Assembly: GCA_964247055.1 (NCBI GenBank)
Contig: OZ176051.1
Location: 12,214,001-12,278,000 of the forward strand
DNA: 64,000 bases
Reading direction: 5' to 3'
DNA from: Paragordius varius
Taxonomy: Eukaryota; Nematomorpha
Positions 50,150-62,689 of the stretch are shown here, piece after piece. Within the stretch, counting starts at the first letter, position 1. Every line of letters begins with the position of its first letter. The translations under genes were made by a program, and so were the position numbers. The notes under the pieces are model-generated. The model worked only from the letters and a program-made list of their open reading frames with translations. It did no database searches and was not told the origin of the DNA.

Positions 50150-52690
50150 ATAACCTTTTATTTGATAATATCTTAATTTAAGGCAGAGGTACTCACCAAA
50201 AAAATTTGACGGGCCAAATAAAATATATTTTGTTTTCAAGGGCCATGAACCTTATAATGGCAAATATTTTATAGGTATTTGACACAATGCACATATTTAT
50301 ACTCTAAATCAGCACAATGAATTTTTTGCGGATCGCATGTAAACCAGCTAAAAACCGTTTTGCCCATTTAGTTTAAAAATTAAAATATTTTGATAACAAC
50401 ATTTAATATTAACCAATAATTTTGGCAAATTTGGTTTCCCTACATGACAGGCAAATATTAATGCGTCGCCCATATGATCATCGGTTAAACGATTTTTGTA
50501 TGTATTCCTGACATAGTTCATTTTTGAATATGCCGTCTCACACGTGTAAGTTGAGGAGAAAACAGTTAGAATAACTTGAGCACATTTTTTTTAAATTTAT
50601 TTGACACATAGCAAAACTCTACATATCTTTCTTCTCTACGATTCTCCTTAAATATAGCCTCCAAATTGCTATCATTTTTAAAATCTACGAATTCTTCAAT
50701 GATACCTGATCAAAAACAAAATATTTAAGTCGCTTAATATTGGATATGTCCATATGCCATGGATTTTCAACAAATTTTAAGCTATTTTTAATTATTCTTA
50801 AAATCTTAATTTTATATTAGATTAAAATGTTTAATGATTGTCTATTATTAAATTAATCTAAGCGGGGAATTCTATTCTTCATGAATCCTTATAAGTGTAT
50901 AAATCTTGATATATTTAATTTTTCTTAAAAGCAATTATTTGATTAGAAATTGGGTTATTAATTTTCTACCTGAAAGAGTATTTAAAATACTAAGTTTTAT
51001 AAGTAATGTCGCAAAGGTAGGCAAATAAAATCCACCATTTGTCACTATTATTTTCCTCGTCAAACTTTTTGATATATTTATAAATAATAGATTTTCATGT
51101 ATTAAAAGACCATCTCACAGCGGTGTACAAAAGAATATCATCTAACTCACTGTGGATATCTTTAGAAGGTTTTTGAATTTACGGTGGTTGAATTTTCTGC
51201 CACGGATGTGGTTAACTATATTTACAACCGTTATTACTGAATTGTGTGATTCATCTTTTACCCGCGAAACCAAGTTTTGCTGATGACTAAGTTAAAGGAT
51301 AAAATATTTTGCAAATGTTTTTCAAAAGAGGAATAAATCCTTTGTTTATTTCAATATAGAGAGAGCCATCTGTACAGATCTAAACCAATTTTTTCATAGA
51401 TATACCATTATTATAGAAAAAAATGCTGATTATTTTGAACCTAAAATTTAACAAATTCATACGATGCTAATGTTACAGCTTTTTCTTGGGAGAGAGCTAT
51501 GGACATAATAGATTTTTCTTTCTCGTATAATTCCTGATTCTTTTATATTCGTTTCTTTCCTCATTATTTTCTGGTAATTTATGAGAATGATGGATTGTAA
51601 ATCTTTCAATATAGTATTTTTTTATAATTATATTGTCCTGACATATAAGACACAATATTTTTATTTAACAAGAATTTTTCTTCTCATTCTTTTTTTAAGG
51701 AGTGATTTTCTCAGATAATTTACTTTTTAGCATTTGATGTCATCCTAATTTATGTTTAAATATTACGTAATTTTTTTCAAAAAATAGGAATATATTTTGA
51801 ATTATGCTATAAAAAAAGAGGTCAAAATTTAATGATGTTATCTGAAAAATATTTTATGGGAATGAGTTATTAAAACTAATGCAGGATAGCAATGAAAAGA
51901 ATATGTATATGGAAGTTTGGATGAAAGGCTTGATTAAATACAAAAAATGCAAAAATTTCAAGATAGAAAAGAAAATTGAGTAGAAACAACGTGTGTCAAA
52001 ATTTTGGAATCATTTTAATGTAGGGAGATTTTACATTTCAAATTGGGTTAAAAATAAAAATTACCCAAATTAAGTCTACGGAAAATAAATTAATATTAAA
52101 ATAAGCGAAAATTCGTTTATGTGTATAAATTCATCAATAAAAATAATAATATAAGTATCAATATGGACATAGGGCAATTATAAAGCAATCTTAGGGCCGC
52201 ATGCGGCCCGCAGGCCGCGGTTTGAGTACCACTGAAAGGTATTACCAATTTTAAAATATGCTTTTTAACCTTTTTACGCGCATGCTTTATAATTTTTTTT
52301 AAAAAAGGTAAAATTGAAAGATCCACATCTCAAACATTTTCGCCGCCATTTTTTTAAATAACATGGTTGATACAACATGCCAATAAATCTATATTATGGT
52401 TAGAGAAGTAAATAATTGTTAAAAAGCTTTCAGGCGACATTTACGAGCAAATACTTGATATTAATTGATATTAAAATAAGATGTTTTTTCAATTTTGTTT
52501 TGGAGCTAGCCCAATTTTATAGTTAGAAAGAACTGCAAAATTTTAAGTTTTTATAATACAGGAGAACAAAGTTTGATAATTAACCAAAACATCTGCCAAA
52601 ACAGTAGTTTACTTAGCAGATTGAACTCTGGGATAAATAATTATCCCAATATGGCATTACCAAAAAATAAAAGGTCATTAAGTGTTAAAG
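50150..52690 (-). repeat. Family-G MITE-like repeat, copy g, split by a hAT
   Basis: The left part (50,150-50,183, AACCTTTTATTTGATAATATC) and the right part (52,235-52,690, with GCGCATGC, TTTCGCCGCCATTTTT, ATGCCAATAAATCTATA and CTCTGGGATAAATAATTATCCC) together match one family-G copy. The hAT at 50,184-52,234 sits between them. Confidence 0.65.
50184..52234 (-). mobile_element. hAT transposon relic, about 2.05 kb
   Basis: Inverted ends CAGAGGTACTCA and, inverted, CAGTGGTACTCAAACC, with a GGCCGCATGCGGCCCGCAGGCCGCGG block at the right end. The minus strand carries the transposase. Near 50,560-50,440 the frame shows the dimerisation-domain segment YTCETAYSKMNYV followed by NRLTDDHMGDALIFA, the counterpart of the hATC ETxFSxMNxxK motif. 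Upstream parts are decayed. It belongs to the GTF2IRD2/EPM2AIP1-like hAT group and is unrelated at its ends to the 17-kb element. No clear target duplication remains. Confidence 0.8.
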
Positions 52691-52699
52691 TGCTTTTTA

Positions 52700-55600
52700 C
52701 ATGCCAAAATTTATTTAAAGATATAATCATATTTATTTTACGCTAAAATTAATTTTACATTGGTGTATATATGAGAATTTTTTTATAACACTGCTGATAA
52801 AAAAGCTTGAGAAAATATTATATATGTTGAAAAAGGTAATAGGATTCTAGCGTTGGTTTTATTTACACTTGATAATTCAAGAAAGTCGCATTTGTGCATA
52901 TAGAGGCAAAATATTGTTTTGCTCAGGATTGTGGCGACAGGTCAAACTAGTCGCGACCACAAAAAATTAAATAAAACTTACAGCATGATGTTCAACTAAC
53001 ATTGGTGAAGGTTAGATAATTATTGTTTGATTTTTTGAATATGTAATGTTAGCAAAAATTAAATTTATGAGTCGATGAGTAGAGCATAAATAAGTATGTG
53101 ATTTTACTAAATTCTATATCAGGTTTTTTTTGCTATTAATAATATCGGTTGTATTTAATATAATAATTAATAACCCAAGTCTTATCTTTTGGCTGTGATT
53201 TTAACTATTTATAAGGCCTTATGTATGATTCGGAAAAATCACTAATTGTAGAATTAATAACTTTTAAATTATTAAAATATATTTTTATATAAAAACCTTT
53301 TGTAAATAATTTATGATATGTGGTATTTACTTTTGACACTGACATTTGGTTTGACATACCCGATTTTTTGAAAAAGGGGGTCAAAATCCCAACCCAATTT
53401 GCCTATTAATATCTAAAAAGGTTATAAGTTTATTTTTTTAATTTATAGATAGCAATTTGTATCACTTTAATCCAATGGTAATCGAATTTCGACCCACGGG
53501 TGGTATGCGGCTAAACCTTGATACAAAATATATCTTATTCGTCCAATAAAAAAATATTGGTTACTATCACTGATCAAGAGAATTGCCGATGTGCCGAAAT
53601 ATTCAAAATGTATCTTTGATTACAATCATTATAATTTTAACAATTGCTTAAAAAAATCTCAATGTTTTGATCACAAGATATGGTAACGTCTATTATATAA
53701 GCCTGGCTAGGACTTATACGCTATGCACAACCATTTAAAAAACCATGCTTATTAGTAATATTCGTATGGCCATATTTAATATTGGCTTGCGGTGCTAATA
53801 TTTATATTAGCCGCTGGATACAGCCCCATTTTGTAAAATGCTACCATGTAAAATTAATTCTTTGCCGAGACAATGGAAAATCACTATAGTTTTAGTTCGT
53901 ACAAAAATTCTAGGCGAGCGCTTTTTTCAGCGCTGCTGAGCCCCATCGTCTGTAAAATAGGACATAAATTTGAAATCTAAGCAAATTTTTGAAAATATAT
54001 AAGAATATAAGGTATGATAATGGCTTTTATAATTTTCCATATGAAGACATACGAACGCTTTATCGAAACGGTCGCTTAAAGCCTCCGCCTTTTATGTACA
54101 ATCCTCCAACTGTTAATTATAATCTGGCTTTAAGACACGTTCTGAGTCTATATAAAATCGATATTGGTTTCAGGAAAAATCCTATATGAAAGCAGAATTT
54201 GGTTCTTTTTTGTTATCGGCTATGTAGTGTCCTATCTTCTATTTTCTATACGCTATTATGTAAGCGTGACTTTGAGCAAACTTTTTTTCGGGCAAGTACA
54301 AAATCAGCAATAATTTAAGGTCTCCGTATAAAGAAAACTTTTCGCTTTTTAACAAGCCGTTTGGTAGGGCTCATGTGAGACCACCATTTAAAAATAAAAT
54401 AATCGGAATTTCGTCAGAAAACATAGAGACCATATGAATTCAAATTTTTGTCTGGTATAAATTCAAACTTCCTCTGAAATTTTCGCTAATAGTTCTTATT
54501 ATATTAACCACTGAAAAGGGTATTTTAAATAAAATGCACCACTATTTAAACTGCTTTAAATATAAATTTGATAGTTTTCTGCACCGATAAAGACAAAAAA
54601 TTATTGGATCCCTTTTTATGTCGGCCGCTATGGCCCGAAGCAATTTAAAATATGAGATCATATGAAAGAATTTAGATATTTTGATTTGAGAGTTCCACGC
54701 CATATAATAAGGTCGCTTTGAAACAGATTGTCCTATTACCATAAGATTAAATAGTTGCATTCATTTCATGTATAAGGGTATTAATTAGAATAGCGTTTTT
54801 CTTGTGTTAACTACTAAGTAGAGCAACATCCTATCTCAAATATCACGCTATATAAATGTTGCGACGTTTTGTGTGAAGTTTATAAGACTAACTGATCAGT
54901 ATTTACCATATTAAAAGCAATTTAGTCAAAGATTTTTAAAATAAAAATTGGTTAGGGCCTTAAAATACACAACCCATAAAAATTAGGTGACCTTAAATTT
55001 AAAAATAAATACTAGTCGGGGTGCTACTCTATGTATAATATGCTTCAAAAGATAAAAATTATGTCTTTTATTAAATATTATTCTATTTTGTAGAAAAATA
55101 TGTTACGATTAACTAATGTACGACCTAGTCAGAAAGCGTAACAGTGAGTGGCTATAAATTATGATATCTTTGAATGGTAAAATATGGGAATTTTATAAGA
55201 TTTCAGAACCTAAAAAATTTACTTAATCAATATTTGTCATTTTTTAGCATCTAAAGTTAAATAAAAGTGCCCAAAGCGGTTTTAATTAATGCTATGAATA
55301 TCCTAATACATGAAATCGTTAATAAATAAAGTTGTTTTGTCATGAGGTAGACATTTGACCTTGAACTGATTTAATATATTCAAAGGTATAACCGTTTCAA
55401 TGAGATAGTAAGCCAAATATTATCAAGTATTATTTTTTTATTTATTCTAATTAAAATAATTTTGTTTATAATCATCTTTCTAATGTCTTTTAACCGATAC
55501 ATATTCATATTTCTCTGTTATAATTTGCCTATGAATACCAATGAATATGGCATAATGTTTGGAAGAAAGAGTAAATTATTTAAAACGAACTATCTGTACA

Positions 55601-55727
55601 CTATTCTATGTTGTTATGATTTTAATTATTTTTTGATTTACTTTGAGATTTTATTAATTAATTCAATGCTTTTGCATGTATGCAACTTTTTCAATTATTA
55701 AAGTGGCGAATAAATGAATTTTTTCAG
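52700..55727. other. Intergenic AT-rich stretch, one weak ORF
   Basis: No supported gene. The ORF at 53,989-54,189 (+) has a protein-like, proline-rich segment (GRLKPPPFMYNPPTVNYNL) and could be an exon of the gene to its right, but it has no motif and no verified splice sites. Confidence 0.35.
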
Positions 55728-56504
55728 CTTTGCAGTGTTCCCGAACATGTCCAAATTATTGCGATACCTTTGATCTTGTGAAATGCGATTGTTCATGCTC
55801 TGCGACCCCTCGTTGCTATGACGCTTTTTGTGACCCTGGTTCCGGTTACAGAATTGACTATACTAATGGATGCTATACCTGCGAAGGTAATATATAATTG
55901 ATTCCAAATTGAAGTCCCACACAATGCCATAAGGGAAGTTAATCTAGATGTATGTTTACAAGAATCCCCCATTGATCAAGATTATGTAATTTATATAAAC
56001 AGTAAAGAGGATGAATGTGCCACCATTGATGAAAATAAATAAGTAGGATACGGTGTGGTTGGAAACAAAAAATTGCAATTGGAAGAAAATTCAGCTAACG
56101 TTTTTACAATCCATTAATTTTTATCAAAAAATTAATTATAAAAATAAGGCTTATAGAAAATCAGCATCAGTCTCTTTTTTATAATATGCCTAGACGAATG
56201 CAACACGACTACGTTAATTTGATATTAGCCAGGAAGTTGATTAGCGCTGTCAGATGATGCAGCAATCTGATTGTAAAATATTAAAAGGGTAAATTTTTAT
56301 GCAATTTGAACATAAGTTGGATTAAACATATCTGAAAACTACTTACCTGAAAGTTGAACATACTTGTTTAAAGCGATCACAATACACATATTATGGCATG
56401 GGCTATGACTAATTTGGTGATGCATCTTGAAGTGGCTGAAATAGATTAAAGTATAGAAATAAAAATTTTGTTGATAATGTCCATTTCGCCTTTTTGTCCG
56501 TGAT

Positions 56505-57615
56505 GACATACCAGGCTAGTTTTATATCCCAGAACTTAATCCAGGGCTTGGAAACCGATTCTAAATTTAAAACCGGTTTTTAAACGGTTAAATTTTAACT
56601 GATTTAGATTCCGGTTGTTTCCATTTTTTGGCTCTAGAATCGGTAAAAAGTGGAACCTGTTCGAAAACGGTTCTTAAAATTAATAAATTGATCCAGTTCC
56701 GGTTTTCGAATTTTTTTGGCAGAACTGGTTATCTGTAGAATAAAACCGGTTAATCATCCGTAAATTTGGAATTTTACCTTAATTAAATTGGTTTTGTATA
56801 ATCCTTTTATTAACGATCCACATTTGGAGCATTTTCTTTTTCTTATACTACAAACTTGCATAATTTTATATCCTTCCTTGCAAAAATAATATGAATGAAA
56901 GGAAAAAAATAAAATAATATATCAGTGTATTTAAAGTTTGTACATAATAGTGTCACTTAAAGTTTAGCCATCATAAAAAGCTTGGTTTCTAATATACAAC
57001 CAGTTCTAAAACGGTTACATTTAAACTGGTTGCGGTTTCTGTTTTTACATTTTTTTCGGTGTCAGAGCTGTTTTTTTAAAAATTGGACATGTTCCAAAAC
57101 GGTTTTTAATTTTTTAAAACTGTTCCAGTACTAGTTCACATTGTGGGACATCGGTTCCACAATAGTTTCTTGCGGTTCTGGTCCCAAGTCCTGAAATAAA
57201 TTAATGTCAAACTAGTTATTTTGTTAAAAATTTAATTATCAAACATTGCTCTCCTGCATTAAATGGTATAGTTTATATTTTTTACAGTTCTACTACTAGA
57301 GTCCAAAATTGGGACAGGTTAAAATAAATATATATCGAGTTAAACGCCTAATATTTATTTAATTACATTTTTTAACCATAATATACATTTATATACCTAT
57401 TAAAGCGATTAAAAAATTTAAAGAAAAAAATGGCGGAGGAAAGATTTAAGATGAGTATTTACAATTTTACATCTTTAAAAAATTTTTTTTGTATTATGCG
57501 CTTAAAAAAGCCAAAAGAACATATTTATAAATTTAAACCAATAGCTCAAATTCTTTATTAGATAATCATTTCAAATCATTCTGGGATATAAAACTACCCA
57601 AAAAGCTCATAACTT
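56505..57615 (+). repeat. Family-G MITE-like repeat, copy h, split by an AACCGGTT-rich element
   Basis: Left end GGCTAGTTTTATATCCCAGAAC at 56,510; the rest continues at 57,200 with GTTAAAAATTTAATTATCAA, ACCATAATATACATTTATA, AAAAAATGGCGGAGG and ATTATGCGCTTAAAA, and ends CTGGGATATAAAACTACCC. It sits in the large intron of the Cys/Thr-Pro/Arg gene. Confidence 0.7.
56543..57193. mobile_element. AACCGGTT-rich non-autonomous element
   Basis: 650 bp beginning CAGGGCTTGGAAACCG and ending, inverted, CAGGACTTGGGACCAGAACCG, so the ends form an imperfect inverted repeat starting CAG as in hAT elements. The interior repeats ACCGGTTTT, AAACGGTT and TTCCGGTT many times on both strands, like subterminal transposase-binding repeats. 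No transposase. No clear 8-bp target duplication was found. Confidence 0.6.
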
Positions 57616-57989
57616 TTTATGATTTAAGTGTTTTTAGGCTTTTCATTATAAGATGCAAAAGGAAGTTTTTATTATCTTATGGGAATCATCTATTGTAACA
57701 AATAAGTACTTGATTTTAGTGAAATCGATTAAAATTTTAGGTAATTCTCATATAATGATAAAATAATAAGATGTTTTAAAATTTTTTTAGAGGGTCGATT
57801 ATATTCACTTTGAATAATTTTAGTAATATTAATTATCTTTAAGTTTTTCAATAATTATGACATAAAATAGGATTTAAAAACCCTGAGGATTTATTGTAAT
57901 CAATAAGTGATTAGGTTTCCATACATTTTTAAAATCTCTTTATTGAATATTTTATTAGTGTGATAGATTGTGATAATTAGTTTGATTTT

Positions 57990-58219
57990 CTGTGCATGTT
58001 AGTTAAAAAATTATAAACCCATCGTCTTTGGATTAAAATTATTTTTGTATTTTGATGTAATTTTTAAATATTATTATAAAATGGTGTGGACAAAGTGACT
58101 CTATTCGTAAAGCAGGAATATACATCATTTTAAGTGTTGAATAAATCTTTTCACAGCTAATACCTTTGATGACCGCGAAAATTTAATTTTGTAAATCTAT
58201 AAAAGCGTGGACACCTCTG
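57990..58219 (+). mobile_element. hAT relic, right end, same family as the 17-kb element
   Basis: Matches 19,610-19,855: TTAATTTTGTATTT-type spacing, CAAAGTGACTCTATTCGTAAAGCAGG against CAAGTCACTCTAATCTGTAAAGCAGG, TACATCATTTTAAGTGTTGA and GACCGCGAA, and ends GTGGACACCTCTG, an eroded terminus. Only the 3' end survives. Confidence 0.75.
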
Positions 58220-58637
58220 CCAAATAAGGTAATATAGTACTATTGTCTTTTATAATTTATAAGGACAGTTTTTGTTATATAACCAAGAAAATTAATTTAA
58301 GGCTGTTTTATCAAAACCACAGAATATTAATTTTAAACGATCATCGTAAATTGTTAGTCTTTATTTATAAGATTACAAACACTTATGTGATCGATATTTA
58401 AATTAATGTCATAACTAACCTAGTATTAATACGACTTTATTTCCATTTCTCGACGAAATAATTACCAATCTTAAGCGGCAAAATAATAATAATAAATGCT
58501 TGTAATGTATTCGTAACTCTAAATTTTAGTCCCATTCTTTTATGAGGGCGGAATTTTTTGACCTTGAGTGCGTAGCCCTGAAAACATTTGTGTTGAGTAC
58601 AGAATAAATATGGCTTAACTTTATCTTCAACTTCACG

Positions 58638-58640
<3 letters not shown>

Positions 58641-58670
<30 letters not shown>
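58641..58670. repeat. AT microsatellite
   Basis: About 15 TA units. Confidence 0.9.
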
Positions 58671-58674
<4 letters not shown>

Positions 58675-59572
58675 TTTAATTTTTGTGGCTAGTAGTAAAA
58701 AAATCAACTTTCTTATACTTTTTGAAACTGGTTAATTAACCCAATATTTTAAGTGCATGGAATGTGCAGGTGCGCAGATGCGTGATGCTTTTTTAAAGAA
58801 ATGGATGGATCGATTTCGCATTATTTTGCCCTATGCTATCGTGACCTAAATTTAAACGTCACAAAATTACCTATTTGCAATGAAATAAATTAATGGAGGC
58901 TGTAGAAATCGCAATAAACAATTAAAAAAATATGATCAATCTTTCATATTTTATCAAAAATAAGAAAAAAATTGATATTTTTAAACTCTTGTGTTTCCTA
59001 GGCTAGGCTCATAAATTAGACAATACATTGTGCCAACTCGCCCTAATCCAAAAAAAGCAATATATTAAATAATAATTATGACTATAGAAATTCCAACTAC
59101 ACCGACCACACCAACGACACCTTCAACAACCTCAACCTCTAGTCCTACAACGCCGTCAACACCTGCCACACCAAGCCCAACCCCATCTGCTACTCCGGGG
59201 CCTACAAGACCCTCGCTGCCCCCAAATCCGTCCCCTTTGATGGTGACTTTAACTATATTGACTGCACTTACACCAGCTACAAATGCTTTTAGTTTTCAAT
59301 CTAGTCCCGTACCTATAACAATTACTCATTCAGATGCCTATGATAAAAGTATGTGGCCCGATTTCTACTGTTGTAAAAACGGTTTCAAAAAATGTGAAAG
59401 CTATATATCAATCACTAAATATTTGATTCAAAACTTTGATATATTTTTTTAGCCCCGAGGGTAATTAATAGAGCCCGTTTTACGAGATTGTTTACACGTA
59501 CTCGAACTAATAGAGTGACTAGAAAAAACAGTAGGATTACTTTTCGAACAAGTCGTTCAAGAACACCTAAGC

Positions 59573-60906
59573 TAATGTGACCAGATAGGCTGTTTTTCGC
59601 AGTACAGTACTGGGTTTTCAGAAAAAAACTGCGCCTGTACTGCGCCCACTTTTGTACTGCTTTTTGAAATTAAAAAAATTTAATTTTTTATAATTAAATA
59701 TTAATTACCTTTTATTTATTCAAAAAAATTATCTTAGAATTTAATATAGTACCTCTGCAAAATAACCCCATAATTTGTAAAAAAATGGTTCATTTTTAGG
59801 TAAAAAAACTAAGATTGGCCTGTTTTAAATTGGTTAATATATTTTTCGGCAAGAAATATACATATAATTGGGATTTAAATCGGTAAAACCGCTTATGATT
59901 GCAGCCTTTCGCGCTAGGCGAAACTATATCACAAAGATTCAAACTAATGGATTTTTAATCAGGGCTTCCGCAAAAAGAGGTGCCTCAAAATTTAATACCA
60001 ACATTAATTTATGATATTTTCATAAATGTTTGATCTTTAAAGTTCATTTTTTGATATAATTATCAAACGGAAAATTATATAGAAAATTGTATTCCCATAT
60101 ATTATTTAAAATTTATTATATATGGCACATGATTGCTAAATAATCTGTTTTCGTATTAAAAAGTTAAAGTTTTTTTGAGCTTTCTATACTCATTAGGTGG
60201 AAGTATGATATTTCTTAATTTTTTCCCTAAACTTTAATTTTTTTAGTTATATTATTTTTTTGCATACACAAATTTGAGATATTTTGTTGAAGCGTACTTC
60301 AAACTATTTTGAAGCAGATGGAAACAATATAACGCTTTAAGAAATAATAAAACCCTTTTTAAACGATGTTGAACTACCATTGGAGAAATTTAATTCAAAG
60401 GTTTGTTTGCTTGCAAATTTTGGTGAATTTATGTAAAAAAACACATTAATGCTGAGTGAGAAAAACGTATGGCATTATCGAATTATATATGTGTTAAACG
60501 GCAAAATTTTGATAAAAATTAAATTTTTGAAAGTATGCACTTATTTAGAATATTTAGTTGATATCATTTAGCATATATTTAGAATTATTGCACAATATCG
60601 GAGTTTTTGTGTTTTCTTAAAGAGAACAATCCATTAAGGCCAAAAAAATTTTCTAACAATTTAAAATTTTTACAATTATTATTTTATAGCACCTACCACA
60701 AAAGTGTAAATAACTTTCTTTAAAACTCGTAAAGCTTAAACAAAAACAACATGATAATCCTGATATTTTCCTATCAGAATATAAATTCTTTATCAGGATA
60801 TTTTTTTTGTGAAAACTGTGTAATATTCCACACCGATGGTGTAAAAACGGGAAATGGATGTTTTAATTTTGTACTGCGTCAGAGTTTAAAAAATCTGGTC
60901 ACATTA
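59573..60906. mobile_element. Non-autonomous hAT element in a coding exon
   Basis: 1,334 bp with perfect 14-bp inverted ends TAATGTGACCAGAT and an identical 8-bp target duplication ACCTAAGC (59565-59572 and 60907-60914). The ends fit the hAT start consensus. The subterminal part has CGCAGTAC on both sides. No transposase ORF is present. It interrupts the Arg-rich exon of the host gene, whose frame is open across the junction when one target copy is counted once. Confidence 0.9.
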
Positions 60907-61093
60907 ACCTAAGCGAATAAGTCGCCGAACACCTGCAATTAGACGAACTTTATTTACACACTGTACACGGCTTTTCAGAACTAAAGGTAATATTAAAACG
61001 ATTTCTAAAAAATCCACTCCTAAAACCTCAATAAAGCAAAAAAGAACTGCTCGAGCTGGTAGAAGAACGGCTCGTGCGAAAAATTACGTGTGA

Positions 61094-62235
61094 TATCATA
61101 TATTCTTTAATACATACACAAGTGATTTTTTAGATGATTAACCTTGCGAGCTCCTGAAAGATTTTAAAAAGATAGTAATAAATTGTTTCTATGTGATATC
61201 AGTTAACTTTCATATTTATTTTATTTATATATAATAATAAAAAAATAATATAATATATAAAGATAGCCTAAAATTATTTTTTTAACCAAGCATGTCCAAA
61301 AACGGCTTTTCAACCTAATCCTGCGGACCACACATTAATGTATATCAAAGATATTGATCTCTCAAATTAGAATTGGATGTAATTCTTTATAACATTGAGA
61401 ACAATTTAATATATTTTTTTAATTCTTTTGTTTGTATTTCTATATTACAAATAAATGTTTTCAACAATTTATACTTACAAATATACAATTTAACAACATG
61501 TATCTAAAAAAAATTTTTTTTCTCTGTTTATAGTCACATACCATCAGTTAAGAGATATAACCCTAACTTTAAAATATTATTATCTTACCATACATTAAAT
61601 AATGATAAAGTATCGTTTCATTTTTTTTTCTGACATAGTTTATCATTTTTTCTGTATTATGTTTTCGAACAAAATTTCATTTTTAAAAAATGTGGAAAGT
61701 ATAGGTAATTTTTGATACTCAAAAACACATGATAGGATGGATAGGTGTAAATGTTCCAAAAATTTGAATTCTTAACAAATTTGAACTAAGAATAAATTGT
61801 AGGGGTAAATGTTATATAATTCCGTTATCTTACATGCTTGAAAATTAATCAAATACGCTTCATCAAAATTTTATTATAAATTAAATTTAAAATATGCTGT
61901 TTACAGAAATTTTTTTTGGTATCATATATTAAAAATTGTTATAACCCTATCTCAATAGTTTAGCTTTTTTAAAAATAACTAACCCGTTATGTTTTTTATT
62001 CTTATCTCCATCACCTCTATTTAATGCAAAGTATTAAAAATTATTATCGGTGAGACTACCTCACAGCGAGGCGTGACAGGGCCAGCTAGTAGACTATAAA
62101 ATGTTTTATCAACCATATATTGTAAAAAAATATTTTTACGCTTTATTTCTACTTTAATTGAACCATTAAAAAATAGCGTATTGCAATACAAACGGTTAAA
62201 AACAATTTATTGTTAAAAATTAATTTACATATAAT
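61094..62235. other. Intergenic, no gene seen
   Basis: AT-rich 3' flank of the Arg-rich exon; no coding region or recognisable repeat family supported. Confidence 0.5.
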
Positions 62236-62400
62236 TCAGGACGAACTTTTATTTGTTGATTCTCTGCATATTAAGCATAATGCTTTGTTGTAAGTTTTAA
62301 TGAAACAATAATCATATACCCAATTCGCATTAAATTCGCGGTTTCCTTCCTTAATTTTTCTTTTCTTTGACATTTTTTTAATAGAAAATATATAAAAATG
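62236..62400 (-). pseudogene. hAT transposase N-terminal (BED-finger) fragment
   Basis: Minus-strand MSKKRKIKEGNREFNANW followed by YDYCFIKTYNKALCLICRES. This is the start of GTF2IRD2-type hAT transposases (KRK, NRxF, W, Y, then the first Cys pair of the BED finger). It ends after about 45 residues. The ORF reads further upstream to 62,496 but that part has no such match. Confidence 0.7.
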
Positions 62401-62609
62401 ATGGCCTACTTTTTTTAGTAAACAAGTAAAGGGTGTAGCGTCGGAAGATCGTCGGCCACCTGCCGTCAAGGCAATCTCTACCCACCCGTAACGCATTGAG
62501 CTTCAGAGCGGGGAGACACATACGAGGTTGGGTTTGACGTTAGTATCTACATACATAAATAAATGCCTTCATGTTACATGTGTTAATGGGAGTTAGTATA
62601 GTTAAAAAG

Positions 62610-62610
<1 letters not shown>

Positions 62611-62653
<43 letters not shown>
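62611..62653. repeat. AT microsatellite
   Basis: About 21 TA units. Confidence 0.92.
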
Positions 62654-62658
<5 letters not shown>

Positions 62659-62689
62659 GAAATGTTAATTTTGCCTTGTTAGGTAGGTA

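Larger units (their letters stand above)
55736..61093 (+). pseudogene. Unrecognised gene: Cys-rich, Thr/Pro-rich and Arg-rich exons, split by a transposon
   Basis: Exons 55736-55886, 59088-59348 and 59453-59572, continuing at 60915-61093 after a 1,334-bp transposon plus the second target copy. All phases agree. Exon A has twelve cysteines in 50 residues; its end (CDPGSGYRIDYTNGCYTC) resembles an antistasin repeat half. Exon B is Thr/Pro-rich (PTTPTTPTTP, then Ser/Thr/Pro) with a moderately hydrophobic stretch (MVTLTILTALTPATNAF). Exon C is Arg/Thr/Ser-rich (FTRLFTRTRTNRVTRK), and its downstream half, 59 codons, is Arg/Lys-rich to a TGA at 61,091. The first exon with a start or signal peptide was not found. 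With the insertion present, translation stops inside the terminal repeat. No known family was recognised for the whole; probably a secreted or matrix-type protein (inference). Confidence 0.6.

Noticed and set aside
55462-55701. 79-codon ORF as first exon of the Cys/Thr-Pro/Arg gene
   Set aside because: A phase-0 donor exists, but the sequence looks like translated AT-rich DNA (Phe/Ile/Tyr/Asn) with no clean signal peptide.
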